Source: Procambarus clarkii (Eukaryota > Arthropoda > Malacostraca > Decapoda > Cambaridae). Taken from it: a DNA stretch of 64,000 nt. Positions 31,350 through 42,829 of this stretch are shown here, piece after piece. The DNA lies in NCBI RefSeq assembly GCF_040958095.1, contig NC_091181.1, positions 25,789,214 to 25,853,213 on the forward strand. The letters run 5' to 3'. The position numbers and the translations under genes were made by a program. Positions within the stretch are counted from its first letter, which is position 1. Every line of letters starts with the position of its first letter. The notes below the pieces were generated by a model, which did no database searches, was not told the origin of the DNA, and was given only the letters and a program-made list of their open reading frames with translations.

Positions 31350-31705
31350 TCTAAAAATGTCGACTAAAGTATAATCCAGCCAAATGCAAAGTAAAGAGGA
31401 CTGAAACAGGAGTGCAAAGGCCCGTACAACAGTATAAGATGAAGGGAAGACAAACTCTTCAGTCAGAAGATGAGAAAGAGCTGAGAGTAAACATAAGCCC
31501 AAATCTGATGCCAGACGCCCACATTAGCAGTATAACAACAGCGGCATACGGCATACTGGGTATAACAGCGGCATACGGCATACTGGGTATAACAGCGGCA
31601 TACGGCATACTGGGTATAACAGCGGCATACGGCATACTGGGTATAACAGCGGCATACGGCATACTGGGTATAACAGCGGCATACGGCATACTGGCTATCA
31701 TCATG
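31350..31705 (+). pseudogene. LINE RT fragment with internal 27-bp minisatellite
   Basis: Reads YNPAKCKV, then ELRVNISPNLMPDAHISSIT, then AAYGILGIT repeated. The normal single SAAY segment is expanded. The fold-back element at 31706 interrupts it. Confidence 0.75.
31540..31696 (+). repeat. 27-bp tandem repeat, ~6 copies, inside the LINE
   Basis: Unit ATAACAGCGGCATACGGCAT plus ACTGGGT. Units are nearly identical and keep frame (9 codons each). Confidence 0.9.
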
Positions 31706-32007
31706 CAACCCGTTCTCGCAAGTTCGTAAAGTCAATATTGACTTATTAACTACGTGCATAGGTGATATACTAAACATAATAGATACTCTTAAAAAGATTC
31801 ATAGAAAACACCGACCTTACCTAACCTTGTTAGTATCTTAAGATAAGCATCTTATTGCTTCGTAATTACAATTATTACTTAACCTATACCTATTATAGGT
31901 TAGGTAATAATTGTAATTACGAAGCAATAAGATGCTTATCTTAAGATACTAACAAGGTTAGGTAAGGTCGGTGTTTTCTATGAATCTTTTTAAGGGTATC
32001 TATTATG
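31706..32007. mobile_element. Fold-back element MITE-2, copy 2, right end missing
   Basis: Starts CAACCCGTTCTCGCAAGTTC and follows copy 3 (54953) closely, but the sequence diverges at TATTATG near 32007, before the right inverted end. LINE sequence resumes after a short gap. Confidence 0.8.
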
Positions 32008-32054
32008 ATGTGTGTGTCCTTCAGAAGCTAAGACAAAGGGACTTTCCAGGTCCC

Positions 32055-32505
32055 GTATACAGTGAAGGTGAGACCCAATCTTGAGTACGCAGCCCCAGCA
32101 TGGAACCCTTACATTAAAAAAAGAACAAAGGGAAACTAGAAAAAGTCCAAAGGTATGCAACGAAACTTTCTTCCGGAGGTAAGAGAATTGAGCTGTGAGA
32201 AAAGACTGAGAGAAATGAACCTTTCCACACTGAAAGAGTGGAGAGATAGGAGGGACATGATAACAACATATCAGATTCTAATGGAAATTGTGAAAATAGA
32301 CAAAGCAGCGTTGTTCAAAACTAGGAAGAACAGAACGAGGGGTCAAAGATGGAAACTAGGAATGCAAATGAGTCATAGAGACAACAGGAAGAACATTTTC
32401 AGCGTTAGAGCCGGCAATAAATGGAACAGGATAGATACAGAAGTCGTTGAAGCTGATTTGACTCAAAATTTGATATGTACATGTGATAATAGAATGAAAA
32501 ATTAG
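32055..32505 (+). pseudogene. LINE RT C-terminal region, subfamily B
   Basis: YTVKVRPNLEYAAPAWNPY precedes a frame break. The 116-codon frame 32155-32505 then reads LPEVRELSCEKRLREMNLST, RDMITTYQIL, RGQRWKLGMQMSHRDNRKNI and VEADLTQN, ending NRMKN-stop. It differs from the RAQ-stop subfamily elsewhere in the window. Confidence 0.75.
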
Positions 32506-32572
32506 TCATTGCATTAATCTAAGAACATTCGGGGGCGGGGGGGGGGGGGCAGCTCGACCCTGCCAGCTGTCT

Positions 32573-33140
32573 GATATTACCTAACAGACAGGTATCAGAG
32601 AGTGACAGTGAGGGGCGAGGAGTCTGACTGGCGTAGAGTAACAAGCGGGGTGCCTCAAGGAGCGGTGCTGGGACCCATTCTGTTCCACATTTATGTAAAC
32701 AACTTGACTGCAAGAGTTGAGTCTTGTATGTCAATGTTTGCAGATGATGCAAAACTAATGAGGAGGGTTGAGACAGATGAGGAGTGTAAGATTCTCCAAG
32801 ATGACTTGAACAGGGTGCAGAACTGGTCCGAGAAATGGCTGCTAGAGTTCAACACCAGCAAGTATAAGGTGATGGAAATGGTACCAGGAGCAATGAGACC
32901 GAAAGGCCAATACACAAAGAAGGGAAACTACCTCCCTATAACGACTAGAGACAACGACCTGGGAGTGGACATAACACCAAACCTAACTCCAGAGGACCAT
33001 ATAAGTAGAATAACGTCAGCCGCATACTCCACTCTGGCAAAAGTCAGAACATCCTTCAGAAACTTGAATAATGAGACTTTTAGATCATTGTATACCGCCT
33101 GTGTGAGGCCAGTCTTAGAGTATGCCGCCCCATCTTAGAG
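32573..33140 (+). pseudogene. LINE reverse transcriptase, subfamily B, 5'- and 3'-truncated
   Basis: 178-plus codons without a stop: VTSGVPQGAVLGPILFHIYV, catalytic MFADDAKLMRRVETDEE, WSEKWLLEFNTSKYKVMEM, LGVDITPNLTPEDHISRITS and VRPVLEYAAPS, then the coding end is replaced by a 20-bp tandem repeat. A poly-G tract (32530-32550) lies just upstream of the RT start. Confidence 0.88.
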
Positions 33141-33262
33141 TATGCCGCCCCATCTTAGAGTATGCCACCCCATCTTAGAGTATGCTGCCCCATCTTAGAG
33201 TATGCTGCCCCATCTTAGAGTATGCCGCCCCATCTTAGAGTATGCCGGCCCATCTTAGAGTA
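33112..33262 (+). repeat. 20-bp tandem repeat, ~7 copies, grown from LINE sequence
   Basis: Unit TTAGAGTATGCCGCCCCATC. The first unit is the LEYAAP codons of the LINE, so the array arose in place. Minor variants (CCACCCC, CTGCCCC, CCGGCCC) separate units. Confidence 0.92.
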
Positions 33263-33375
33263 TAAAAAAAAAAGTAGTTAGTAAGTTAGTAGTTAGTAAA
33301 ACAGTTGATTGACAGTTAAGAGGCGGGCCGAAAGAGCAAAGCTCAACCCCCGCAAAAACACAACTAGTAAACACA
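33263..33375 (+). mobile_element. SINE tail T2 fragment
   Basis: A10 then AGTAGTTAGT, TTGATTGACAGTT, GAGGCGGGCCGAAAGAGC and AAGCTCAACCCCCGCA, then (CA)n. It equals the 3' part of the SINE at 52354 and lacks a head. Confidence 0.75.
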
Positions 33376-33477
33376 ACTAGTAAACACACACACACACACA
33401 CACACACATCCACACACAACCCCCCCCTCACACACAACCCCATCCCCTCACACACACACACACACACAACCCCCCCC

Positions 33478-33515
<38 letters not shown>

Positions 33516-33552
33516 CCCCCCCCTCACACACACACACACACACAACCCCCCC

Positions 33553-33636
<84 letters not shown>
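33376..33636. repeat. (CA)n array with poly-C interruptions
   Basis: CA repeats broken by CCCCCCCCTCA blocks in a roughly regular pattern. Confidence 0.95.
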
Positions 33637-33640
<4 letters not shown>

Positions 33641-34720
33641 TCCGGTGGATAGAGGAATACCTAAGCAACAGGAGACAACGAGTCTGTGTGAGGGGTGAGG
33701 TCTCAAATTGGCGAGACGTCACAAGTGGAGTCCCGCAGGGGTCAGTCCTTGGACCTATACTGTTTCTGGTATATGTAAATGATCTCCCAGAGGGTATAGA
33801 TTCGTTCCTCTCTATGTTTGCCGACGATGCAAAAATTATGAGGAGGATTGAAACAGAGGATGATAGTAGGAGGCTACAAGATGACCTGGATAGACTGAGT
33901 GAATGGTCCAACAAATGGCTGTTGAAGTTCAACCCGAGTAAATGCAAAGTAATGAAACTAGGCAGTGGAAACAGGAGGCCAGGCACAGGATACAGAATAG
34001 GAGATGAAGTACTTAATGAAACAGACAGAGAGAAAGATCTAGGAGTTGATATCACACCAAACCTGTCTCCTGAAGCCCACATAAAGAGAATAACGTCTGC
34101 GGCATATGCGAGGCTGGCTAACATCAGAACGGCGTTCAGGAACCTGTGTAAGGAATCATTCAGAATCTTGTACACCACATATGTAAGACCAATCCTGGAG
34201 TATGCGGCCCCAGCATGGAGCCCGTACCTTGTCAAGCACAAGACGAAGCTGGAAAAAGTCCAAAGGTATGCTACTAGACTAGTCCCAGAACTAAGAGGCA
34301 TGAGTTATGAGGAAAGGCTGCGGGAAATGCACCTCACGACACTGGAAGACAGAAGAGTAAGGGGGGACATGATCACAACCTACAAAATCCTCAGGGGAAT
34401 CGACCGGGTAAACAAGGATGAACTATTCAACACTGGTGGGACGCGAACAAGGGGACACAGGTGGAAGCTGAAGTACCCAAATGAGCCACAGAGACGTTAG
34501 AAAGAACTTTTTCAGTGTCAGAGTAGTTAGTAAATGGAATGCATTAGGAAGTGATGTGGTGGAGGCTGACTCCATTACACAGTTTCAAATGTAGATATGA
34601 TAGAGCCCAATAGGCTCAGGAATCCTGTACACCAGTTGATTGACGGTTGAGAGGCGGGACCAAAGAGCCAGAGCTCAACCCCCGCAAGCACAATTAGGTG
34701 AGTACAATTAGGTGAGTACA
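33637..34720 (+). mobile_element. LINE copy, RT C-terminal half plus complete 3' UTR, between two (CA)n arrays
   Basis: Starts in coding at ...[21 protein letters not shown] frame directly after (CA)n and ends GTGAGTACAATTAGGTGAGT then (CA)n (34720-34806). The 3' UTR carries the motif GAGGCGGGACCAAAGAGCC and GCTCAACCCCCGCA shared with T2 SINEs. Confidence 0.9.
33688..34500 (+). pseudogene. LINE (CR1/jockey-like) reverse transcriptase
   Basis: 270 codons, uninterrupted: SGVPQGSVLGPILFLVYVND, catalytic MFADDAKIMRRIETEDD, LLKFNPSKCKVMKLGS, REKDLGVDITPNLSPEAH, VRPILEYAAPAWSPYL, KLEKVQRYATRLVPELRGM and DMITTYKILRGIDRV. A single extra base near 34470 (CTGAAGTACCC against CTGAGTACCC elsewhere) shifts the frame. 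The family C terminus (SHRDV...FKCRYDRAQ) is therefore read in another frame to ~34600. It lacks the endonuclease and RT fingers (5'-truncated). Confidence 0.9.
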
Positions 34721-34806
34721 CACATCCACACATCCACACACCCCCACACACCTCACACACACACACACACACACACACCCCCCCCTCACACGCACACACA
34801 CACACA
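34721..34806. repeat. (CA)n at LINE 3' end
   Basis: CA repeats with a CCCCCCTCAC interruption. Confidence 0.95.
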
Positions 34807-35084
34807 CTGAAGAACGGGAGTAATATTTACTCCTCTTTGCCTTCCCTCTTAATTTGCAAAACATTTTAGGAAAACGAAGTGTTTTACTGGTAATTTACAT
34901 TTAGATTACAACACTAACTCACTTCCCGAGGCTCCTGGCCAGACAATGGAGAAGACGATGCCACTCTCTATTACGTCTTACCTCTAACTGCCTTCACAAC
35001 AGCCCCAAACTACCCGCCATCGGACACACACACACACACTCTTCCCTGTAACAAGAGAGTTGCCGGGAGAACATGTCTCTGAAG
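34807..35084. other. No gene seen
   Basis: Unassigned spacer. Confidence 0.4.
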
Positions 35085-35395
35085 GACACGCTGAGGATCA
35101 TCACATCCTCAGATCATTATCAGATCCTCAGATCATCATCAGATCATCCTCAGACCTTCAGATCATCATCAGATCCTCAGATCATCCTCAGACCTTCAGA
35201 TCATCATCAGATCATCCTCAGACCTTCAGATCATCATCAGATCATCCTCAGATCCTCAGATCATCATCAAATCATCCTCAGATCCTCAGATCATCATCAG
35301 ATCCTCAGATCATCAAATCATCATCAGATCCTCAGATCATCATCAAATCATCATCAAATCATCATCAGATCATCCTCAGATCATCATCAGATCAA
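35085..35395. repeat. GATC-dense minisatellite
   Basis: Built of the words CAGATCATCATCAGATCCT, CAGATCATCCTCAGACCTT and variants, with GATC every 6-12 bp across ~310 bp. Open frames here (DHHQIILRSS) are repeat artefacts. Confidence 0.9.
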
Positions 35396-36605
35396 TGGTG
35401 TCCACAACAGGCTGAGATCTAATTAACACAAGTGCGTCCCTCGGAGAGGTCAATATAGCGTCAGAAGAGTACTGAGACTGACCTCTAGAGTGGAAAGAGC
35501 TAGTAGAGGCTCTATCTGTTGCCTTTACGTGATGGACAGACAACTTTTCCATGTCACCTTCTCCTCCCTCACTACTCTTCCTTCCTCACCTCCCCCACCT
35601 TCCCTCTCCCCCCCCCCCCATCCTTCCTCACGCCCCCCACCCCACCCCCACACACTCCCCTACACCCTCACACCTCACACCTCACACCAACTCATCACAA
35701 CGCTTGCCCATTGCCTCTACCCACGTTTTTCGAGGCCAGATATTGCAATATTACAGGGCTGTTTGAGTTTTTATTTCTCCGGAGCTGTGGAGTAGGGGGA
35801 ATTGTGCGAGGTGTGTAGGAGGAGAGTGGGTGGAGAGGGGAGGAAAGCGAGTGGGGAAGAGAGGGGGGATTGGGTAGGTAGGTAGCGGGATAGGGGTTGT
35901 TGGGGTGTGGGGAGGGAGGGAAGGATTGGTGAGGAGTGTCGACATACAGGGAGGGAGAGAGGAGTGAGGGAGAGGGGGTATAACAGAGGGAGAGGGAGAT
36001 TGGACGTACGCGGGATAGAGAGAGGAAGTATATACGTAGGATATGTATATATATCCTACGTATATGTTGGATATGTATATATCCTTCGTATATACGTAGG
36101 ATAGGAGCAGTAAAATGTAGGAGAGGAATAAGATGACGAGTAACAAATGGAGAACAGAGTGGGTGAATGAGAGTGGAAGTAAAGATAATGAGTGATAGAG
36201 GAATAAGGTGAGTGAGTGACAATTAGAGAGGACTAAAGAGGGTTGGTGACAGATAGACAGGGATGAAGAGGGAGAGTGATAGCTACAGTTGCCCACTTGT
36301 AAACCGGAGAAGAACAGCTCTTGTACACCTTGGCCTCAACACACCTGCAAACAAAGAAAAAAGTCACTTGCAAGACTAAAAAAAATCAAATAAATTTAGA
36401 TTTATTACAGAGATAACTTTTCTAACCGTTTATTGTAGACATGACAAGAGAGACAAGTTTATTTTCTAAGTATTTTTTTTTATCCAGCGGCACTTTACAT
36501 GAAAATTGAATTTTCCGTCTCCGCGAAATTTTCCTGAGCCTGCCAGGGAGGCTATATGACGTCACGAGCCAGATTTTCCTGAGCCGGACCGGGTAGACCA
36601 AAAGA
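35396..36605. other. Non-coding; CT-rich then GA-rich stretches and a small palindrome
   Basis: CT-rich ~35560-35700 and GA-rich ~35800-36010 are mirror-like in composition. ACGTAGGATATGTATATATATCCTACGT (about 36034-36062; 28 bp with one off-centre mismatch) is palindromic. No domain-bearing frame. Confidence 0.5.
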
Positions 36606-36607
36606 CC

Positions 36608-36718
36608 TCGAAATGGGACCCCCACACTAGAGACTGAGGACCGAAGATCAGCATCTAGGACCCCCACACTAGAGACTGAGGACCGAAGATCAGCATCTAG
36701 GACCGCACACTAGAGACC
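36608..36718. repeat. 52-bp tandem duplication (two copies plus a partial)
   Basis: ACCCCCACACTAGAGACTGA...CAGCATCTAGG is repeated twice, with a third partial copy (CCGCACACTAGAGACC). Confidence 0.9.
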
Positions 36719-36829
36719 AGAAGACTATAGTTGTCTGCACCCGGGGAGGACAACACAGCCTTGACGGCCACTGCAGATATTACCACATCTTCTAAGATCG
36801 TTCTGCCAATATTTCCTAAGCGGGAGGTG

Positions 36830-37362
<533 letters not shown>

Positions 37363-37611
37363 AGCTGTGTTCATAAAATAATTGCACATTTATAAATGGA
37401 AAAGAATACATAAAACAAACAGTACACTAACAACATAAGAGTCAACAACTTATACAACTTATAAGACAACAACAACTCTTAACAACCTGTACAAATCATT
37501 ACACCACTGGCTGGACTAAACGGGTCGACAGCAGTCTGAACCACAGTTACATTTTTGGTATAAAGTGTGTGACATTATCTTACAATATACAAGTGAAATA
37601 TTAAAACAAAT

Positions 37612-37792
37612 CAGAGTGAGGCTAACTATGAGTGAGGCTAACTATGAGTGAGGCTAACTATGAGTGAGGCTAACTATGAGTGAGGCTAACTATGAGTGAG
37701 GCTAACTATGAGTGAGGCTAACTATGAGTGAGGCTAACTATGAGTGAGGCTAACTATGAGTGAGGCTAACTATGAGTGAGGCTAACTATGAG
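37612..37792. repeat. 16-bp minisatellite, ~11 copies
   Basis: Unit GAGTGAGGCTAACTAT, essentially identical in all copies. Confidence 0.95.
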
Positions 37793-37857
37793 AGCAGTAA
37801 CATAAATATTGATGCATACTTAATCTCAAAATTAGGAGGACGAGAAGACAGTTACAA

Positions 37858-38339
<482 letters not shown>

Positions 38340-38377
<38 letters not shown>
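38340..38377. repeat. (TA)n array
   Basis: Right flank of MITE-1 copy C. Confidence 0.95.
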
Positions 38378-38379
<2 letters not shown>

Positions 38380-38483
38380 CTGCTATGAATTTACTTATTT
38401 AGAATTGTGCATTGGAGCTGCAGTTTATAAAAGTGATTGATGTTTTAGTTAATTAAAGTTTTCCATCAACAGTCAATATTTGT

Positions 38484-38575
38484 TGGGGGGGGGGGGGGCG
38501 TCGGGATGGAGGGGGGGGGGGTGAGGAGGGATTTGGGGGCCGGGGGGGGGAAGATAGCGGGGGGGGGGGGTCATG
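38484..38575 (+). repeat. Poly-G clusters
   Basis: Seven or more runs of 7-14 G, strongly quadruplex-prone. Base-calling over such runs may be unreliable. Confidence 0.85.
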
Positions 38576-38661
38576 TGGGAGGAGAGATGGGGTCAGATAT
38601 ATGTGTGTGTGTATTCGTTACCTTTAGATGTATGGTGCTTGTTCGGTTGTAGAAATACACA

Positions 38662-38730
38662 GTAGAGGACCGGGCCGCGGGGACACTAAAAAAGCCCCGA
38701 AATCATCTCAAGATAACCTCAAGAAGATAG
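38662..38730 (+). mobile_element. SINE tail T1 fragment
   Basis: GACCGGGCCGCGGGGACACT...AAGCCCCGAAATCATCTCAA...AACCTCAAGAAG without core or head. Confidence 0.75.
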
Positions 38731-38899
38731 TTCACTTCAGCAGTTTATTGAGTAAAGACAACAATATATCTGGCCTGCCGAGATCCTACCTACTCAGGTC
38801 TGGTGAGAATACTGGCTTGCCACCAGAGTGGCTAGTACCACCTCTGTAGGGAATGACGTCAGAGACCTAGTCGACTGTGATTGGCTATATCCCAACCGT

Positions 38900-39055
38900 C
38901 ATACAAATTCAAATTCAAATGTTTATTCAGGTAAAGTACATACATACAAGGTGTGAAACAAACATTGATGGATTTATAGATTGAGCTAGTACATACAATG
39001 CCTAAAGCCACTATGACACAAAGCGTTTCGGGCAGGAAAATACAATTTGAGTACT
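38900..39055. repeat. Interspersed repeat shared with 29920-30130
   Basis: Same order of motifs (CAAATTCAAATTCAAATGTT, AGGTAAAGTACATACATACA, GAGCTAGTACATACAATGCC). Confidence 0.6.
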
Positions 39056-39076
39056 AACACCGCTCGGACATGCTAT

Positions 39077-39163
39077 CATGTCGACGTCCCTTGGTAGCGT
39101 CGACGTCCCTTGGTAGCGTCGACGTCCCTTGGTAGCGTCGACGTCCCTTGGTAGCGTCGACAA
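39077..39163. repeat. 19-bp tandem repeat, ~4.5 copies
   Basis: Unit GTCGACGTCCCTTGGTAGC, identical copies. Confidence 0.95.
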
Positions 39164-39512
39164 GCTCTGGTTAGCTAGATAGTTACAATGACGTTCAAAA
39201 GGACCTCGGTGGCATTCAATAATGGGTTACATGTGAAATTGCATATTAAACATTAAAAGAAGATCAGGTGTGCAGAATACTAACACCGCTCGGCATGTGC
39301 GCATAAAATTAGAACATAATTGGTGAAAAATCCTGGTGACAATGCATTATTTAAAGAAGAGCATTACAAACATATACATGTCTAAGGATCAGATATGAAC
39401 AATATAGCTCATAATATATTGCTGAAACAAAATTATTAACATGTGTTAATGGCATGTGCTTGGAAAAATAATTAAAGACAATTATCTGCTTTAATAGAAC
39501 AAAAGTCCTGAC

Positions 39513-39966
39513 CTAACAACCACAAAAGAATTTTATGATTTGATAATGGAGAACTTTTTTCACTTCTTTAGATAACGTATGGCTCGCATAAGCTATTGTG
39601 TGATTTCTGTGACCTTCTGTTTGAAGAAATGGAGCACCTACGCCAATGTAACCACTATCTATAACCAACGTAAAAGGTTTAGAAAAATCTGGGTACCTAA
39701 GGATTGGTGATAAGATTAATACCGCCTTGAGTTTTTTGAATGACTGTTCCTGGACGTCTTCCCAGACAAAGGGTTCATCTTTTCTTTGCAACTTGTAAAG
39801 TGGAGCGGCTATAATAGAGAATCCAGCAATAAATGAACGATAAAATCCTACAAGACCTGTTAACTGTCTTACGGCTTCTACGGTACGAGGCGTTGGAAAA
39901 TCATGGGCAGCAATAATTTTTGATTCATTCAATGTAATACCTGAAGGTGTAACTGTATGACCTAGG
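39513..39966 (-). pseudogene. Gypsy RT end and RNase H fragment
   Basis: Reads INFLGHTVTPSGITLNESK, VRQLTGLVGFYRSFIAGFS, FVWEDVQEQSFKKLK and PFTLVIDSGYIGVGAPFLQ (RNase H first Asp with altered neighbours), then AYASHTLSKEVKKV. It ends at 39513 before the remaining RNase H motifs. The first residues of the longer open frame come from the inserted palindromic element. Confidence 0.85.
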
Positions 39967-39979
39967 AAATTAATCTTCT

Positions 39980-40245
39980 TGACCAGACCACACACTAGAA
40001 ATTGAAGGGACGACGACGTTTCGGTCCGTCCTGGACCATTCTCAAGTCGATTGTGATGAGGACAGGTAGGGACAGGCATTAATAGGCAATAGGCCTCTTG
40101 CCTATTTAATGCCTGTCCCTACCTGTCCTCATCACAATCGACTTGAGAATGGTCCAGGACGGACCGAAACGTCGTCGTCCCTTCAATTTCTAGTGTGTGG
40201 TCTGGTCAACATACTTCAGCCACGTTATTGTGACTCATCGCCTGC
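39980..40245 (+). mobile_element. Palindromic retroposon, copy 2 (266 bp) with 13-bp target duplication
   Basis: AAATTAATCTTCT occurs at 39967-39979 and 40246-40258. Between them lies TGACCAGACCACACACTAG..., a palindrome whose arms are ~40 bp longer than in copy 1 (extra GATGAGGACAGGTAGGGACA segment), then the same unpaired tail ending CATCGCCTGC. Passing over the element and one duplication rejoins the gypsy RT frame. Confidence 0.92.
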
Positions 40246-40258
40246 AAATTAATCTTCT

Positions 40259-40613
40259 CCTTTAAAAGTTAACACTTTGCTAGCTTTATTTTTAAATTAA
40301 CTTCTGCGGGCTTTGCAAGTACTCTCTCAAGGTTATGAAAATGAGTCTGAACATCTTGCGACATTATTATGAGATCATCAAGTTAAACTAGAAGAGTACT
40401 TCCTATCAATCTACGAAATAGATTCGTCATGAGCCGTGAAAAGGTAATTGGACTACTCCGCAAACCAAATGGCATTCTTTTTAAATCAAAATGACCATTG
40501 GGAGTACCAAAGGCTGTCAACTGTGTACGTTCCTCATTAAGGGGAATTTGCCAAAATTCCTGCAACAAATCTAGCGTTGAGAATACTTTGTTTTGATCGA
40601 TACTTTGCAACAA
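40259..40613 (-). pseudogene. Gypsy reverse transcriptase, palm region
   Basis: VFSTLDLLQEFWQIPLNEER and GHFDLKRMPFGLRSSPITFS are the classic gypsy RT blocks with the first catalytic Asp. The second box is degraded: a stop precedes LDDLIIMSQD where YVDD/YLDD-L is expected. Confidence 0.85.
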
Positions 40614-41077
40614 ATCATTTAAGACAAAGTGGGAAACGATCAGGTATAGCTCTTAAACTTCCGATAATCGATTACAGGTCTCCAAGTACCATCTCCTTTG
40701 GTTCAAGAGTTTAATGGGGCCTTCCATGGTGAATTACTCGACTCAATTACATCAATCTGTAACATTTCCTCTATGAGTCTATCAGCTTCTGCTCTCTGAG
40801 AATAGGGTAGACGGTAAACTGGTACATAAATTAGACATGAATAGTAACAGGAATAGACCAGTAAGCTGCTCTATTCCTGTTCAAAATTTCCAAAAACTGA
40901 ACCACAGAGTCAGGGAAAACAGTAGGACTGAGGTGCAGCGCTTGCACCTCTGGCTGAGATCCCTGTTCTCCTGGTGTGAGAGTACACACAGTATGTTCCA
41001 TAGAGACATCGTGCACCACTCGCACTGGTAACGAGTAATGGGCAAAATCTACAACATGGGTGCCCGACTGGAGATGG

Positions 41078-41141
41078 ATGTCGGCGTGACTGGAGATGGA
41101 TGTCGGCGTGACTGGAGATGGATGTCGGCGTGACTGGAGAT
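41078..41141. repeat. 22-bp tandem repeat, ~3 copies, inside the gypsy remnant
   Basis: Unit GGAGATGGATGTCGGCGTGACT, between the protease and RT regions. Confidence 0.9.
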
Positions 41142-41248
41142 TGGATGTTTGCAATTTACAGTATAACAGTACCATCCTGCACTGTGTGCCAGGAAGCTTC
41201 AATAAACGTACCATTCACTTTACACTTATCACTTTCTGCAATGACATC

Positions 41249-42121
41249 CTACAACTCAAGAACTCCTTGAATCTTAACTCTTACTCTTGTGAGAGAATGA
41301 GAGTGCAGCACTGAACCACTGACTTCAGAGATGGAACCACTGACTTCAGAGATGGAAGCTGCCAGGCGAGCAAGACAACGAGAATCCGTAAGGGCGTCCC
41401 CCTCCAGAACGTCTCGATACTCACTCTCCCTAACAACTGCACAACCACGATGCTTCATACGAGTGCCTGTTTTCTCGGGTATGTTACCACGACAAGGATC
41501 TGACAAGCCTACGCTAGCAAGGCGGGTGTCGACAAAATTAACGTAATCTGATTGAAGGTTGAACTCGTGGCCCTGTCGATACATGCTGCACAAGAGTATG
41601 ACGTGATCATTGATACTAATATTCCAACAATGGGGAAACAATGCGCTATTTTCATCAATCATGGTGTACAAACCTAAGAGAATGTCACCAGGAAAATGGA
41701 TATAGTCAACAACTAAACATGTTATAAGCAGTGTGATGCCATCTAACTTGAGTGGGAGGTCAATTTTCCCCTGAACTTTTACTGTATTTCCTGAAACACC
41801 ACTTAGAAAAGGTATGGGTGATTGTCTTACTGTAGCAGGGTGCTTACTTGCAATATCTCTAAGAGCTGAGGGCTTGACAATATTAATTTTTGTACCAGAA
41901 TCAAGAAAGACTTTTAAAACTCTACTATGTACAATGGCTGAGACAAGGGGACCATCACTTGAGACTGGACAAGTTACTACTTGTGATTTATGTTGCCTAG
42001 AAAGTCTGCATCTCGTCTGGGTCAAATTCACTGTGGTTCCGTCAACATCTACAACCGGTCGAGAGTCAGTGTCCTCCTCTGTCAAGTATCCAAATTTATT
42101 TTGGGTAGCTACTGAGTACAC
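41249..42121 (-). pseudogene. Gypsy aspartic protease region
   Basis: 290-codon frame with VFLDSGTKINIVKPSAL, the protease DSG active site, and GDILLGLYTMIDEN further on in the place of the usual ILG motif. The C-terminal part carries a direct repeat (ISEVSGS twice), reflecting the DNA duplication at ~41318-41350. Confidence 0.75.
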
Positions 42122-42232
42122 AGGGAGGGCACTAGGACTGGCTAACTTGAATTGGTTAACGGATGGCCTTGGGGGTTTCCCGACGACATGGCGTGAACAT
42201 TCTGAGCTTCAACATTCTGTGATCGAGTATTA

Positions 42233-42565
42233 TTATTGGACGTATGTATTATGGCTGGACTGGAAGTTGTAATTACGCGAGGTCTTAGAATGTCTTGGAT
42301 GCTGTGCGCCTCGCCAAGACTGACCGTTGGAATTACGAGGTGGGGATGTCCTTTGCCTAGCTCTACAATCAGCAGTTTGGTGACCAACTTGTTTATGATT
42401 CTTGTAATGTGGGACCCTAGAATAATTGGGTTGACGAGGAAAACGAGAGAATTGTCTAGGGGGTGATGATCTAGGAGCGGACCAACAGTCCCTTGCGAGG
42501 TGGTTAGTCTTAACACAATGCCAACATGAGGGAGTGGATGGTTGTGGGCCATGGTGTCTCGGCAA
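42233..42565 (-). pseudogene. Gypsy Gag zinc-knuckle region
   Basis: CWHCVKTNHLARDC fits CX2CX4HX4C. A second knuckle-like stretch, HYKNHKQVGHQTADC, has lost both leading Cys. It would bind element RNA. The overlapping frame 42142-42612 is a shadow. Confidence 0.75.
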
Positions 42566-42829
42566 CTTATGAGGAGAATTTGACTGTGTGCTACGATCAT
42601 GGGGGCGATCAAGAGTTTTGAGAGTTTGTGGGAGGATGCCGAGGGCTTGTTACTACATTCACAGTGTCAGATGATGGCAACAGTTGAGCACTTCGGGGAG
42701 CTAGTTTATCGGCTGCATTGTTAATAGCCTCAAACACGTTACCAATTTCATGTTTAACTCCAAAATTTTGTTGTTCGATGATGGGTTTAGTATGCTCCAT
42801 ACATCTAAAGGTAACGAAAACTGGTGGCA

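Larger units (their letters stand above)
39513..42800 (-). mobile_element. Decayed Ty3/gypsy element (Gag knuckle, PR, RT, RNase H; no integrase, no LTRs)
   Basis: Minus-strand domain order from high to low coordinates: Gag end with CCHC knuckle (~42500), aspartic protease (~41950), RT (40383-40613 and on), RNase H (39513-39800). This is the usual gypsy order up to RNase H, then the element stops. It is cut by stops and frameshifts and by a palindromic retroposon at 39980-40245. Confidence 0.85.

Noticed and set aside
35490..36296. Pro/Ser/His-rich frames of 100-180 codons
   Set aside because: CT-rich and GA-rich low-complexity sequence translated on both strands.
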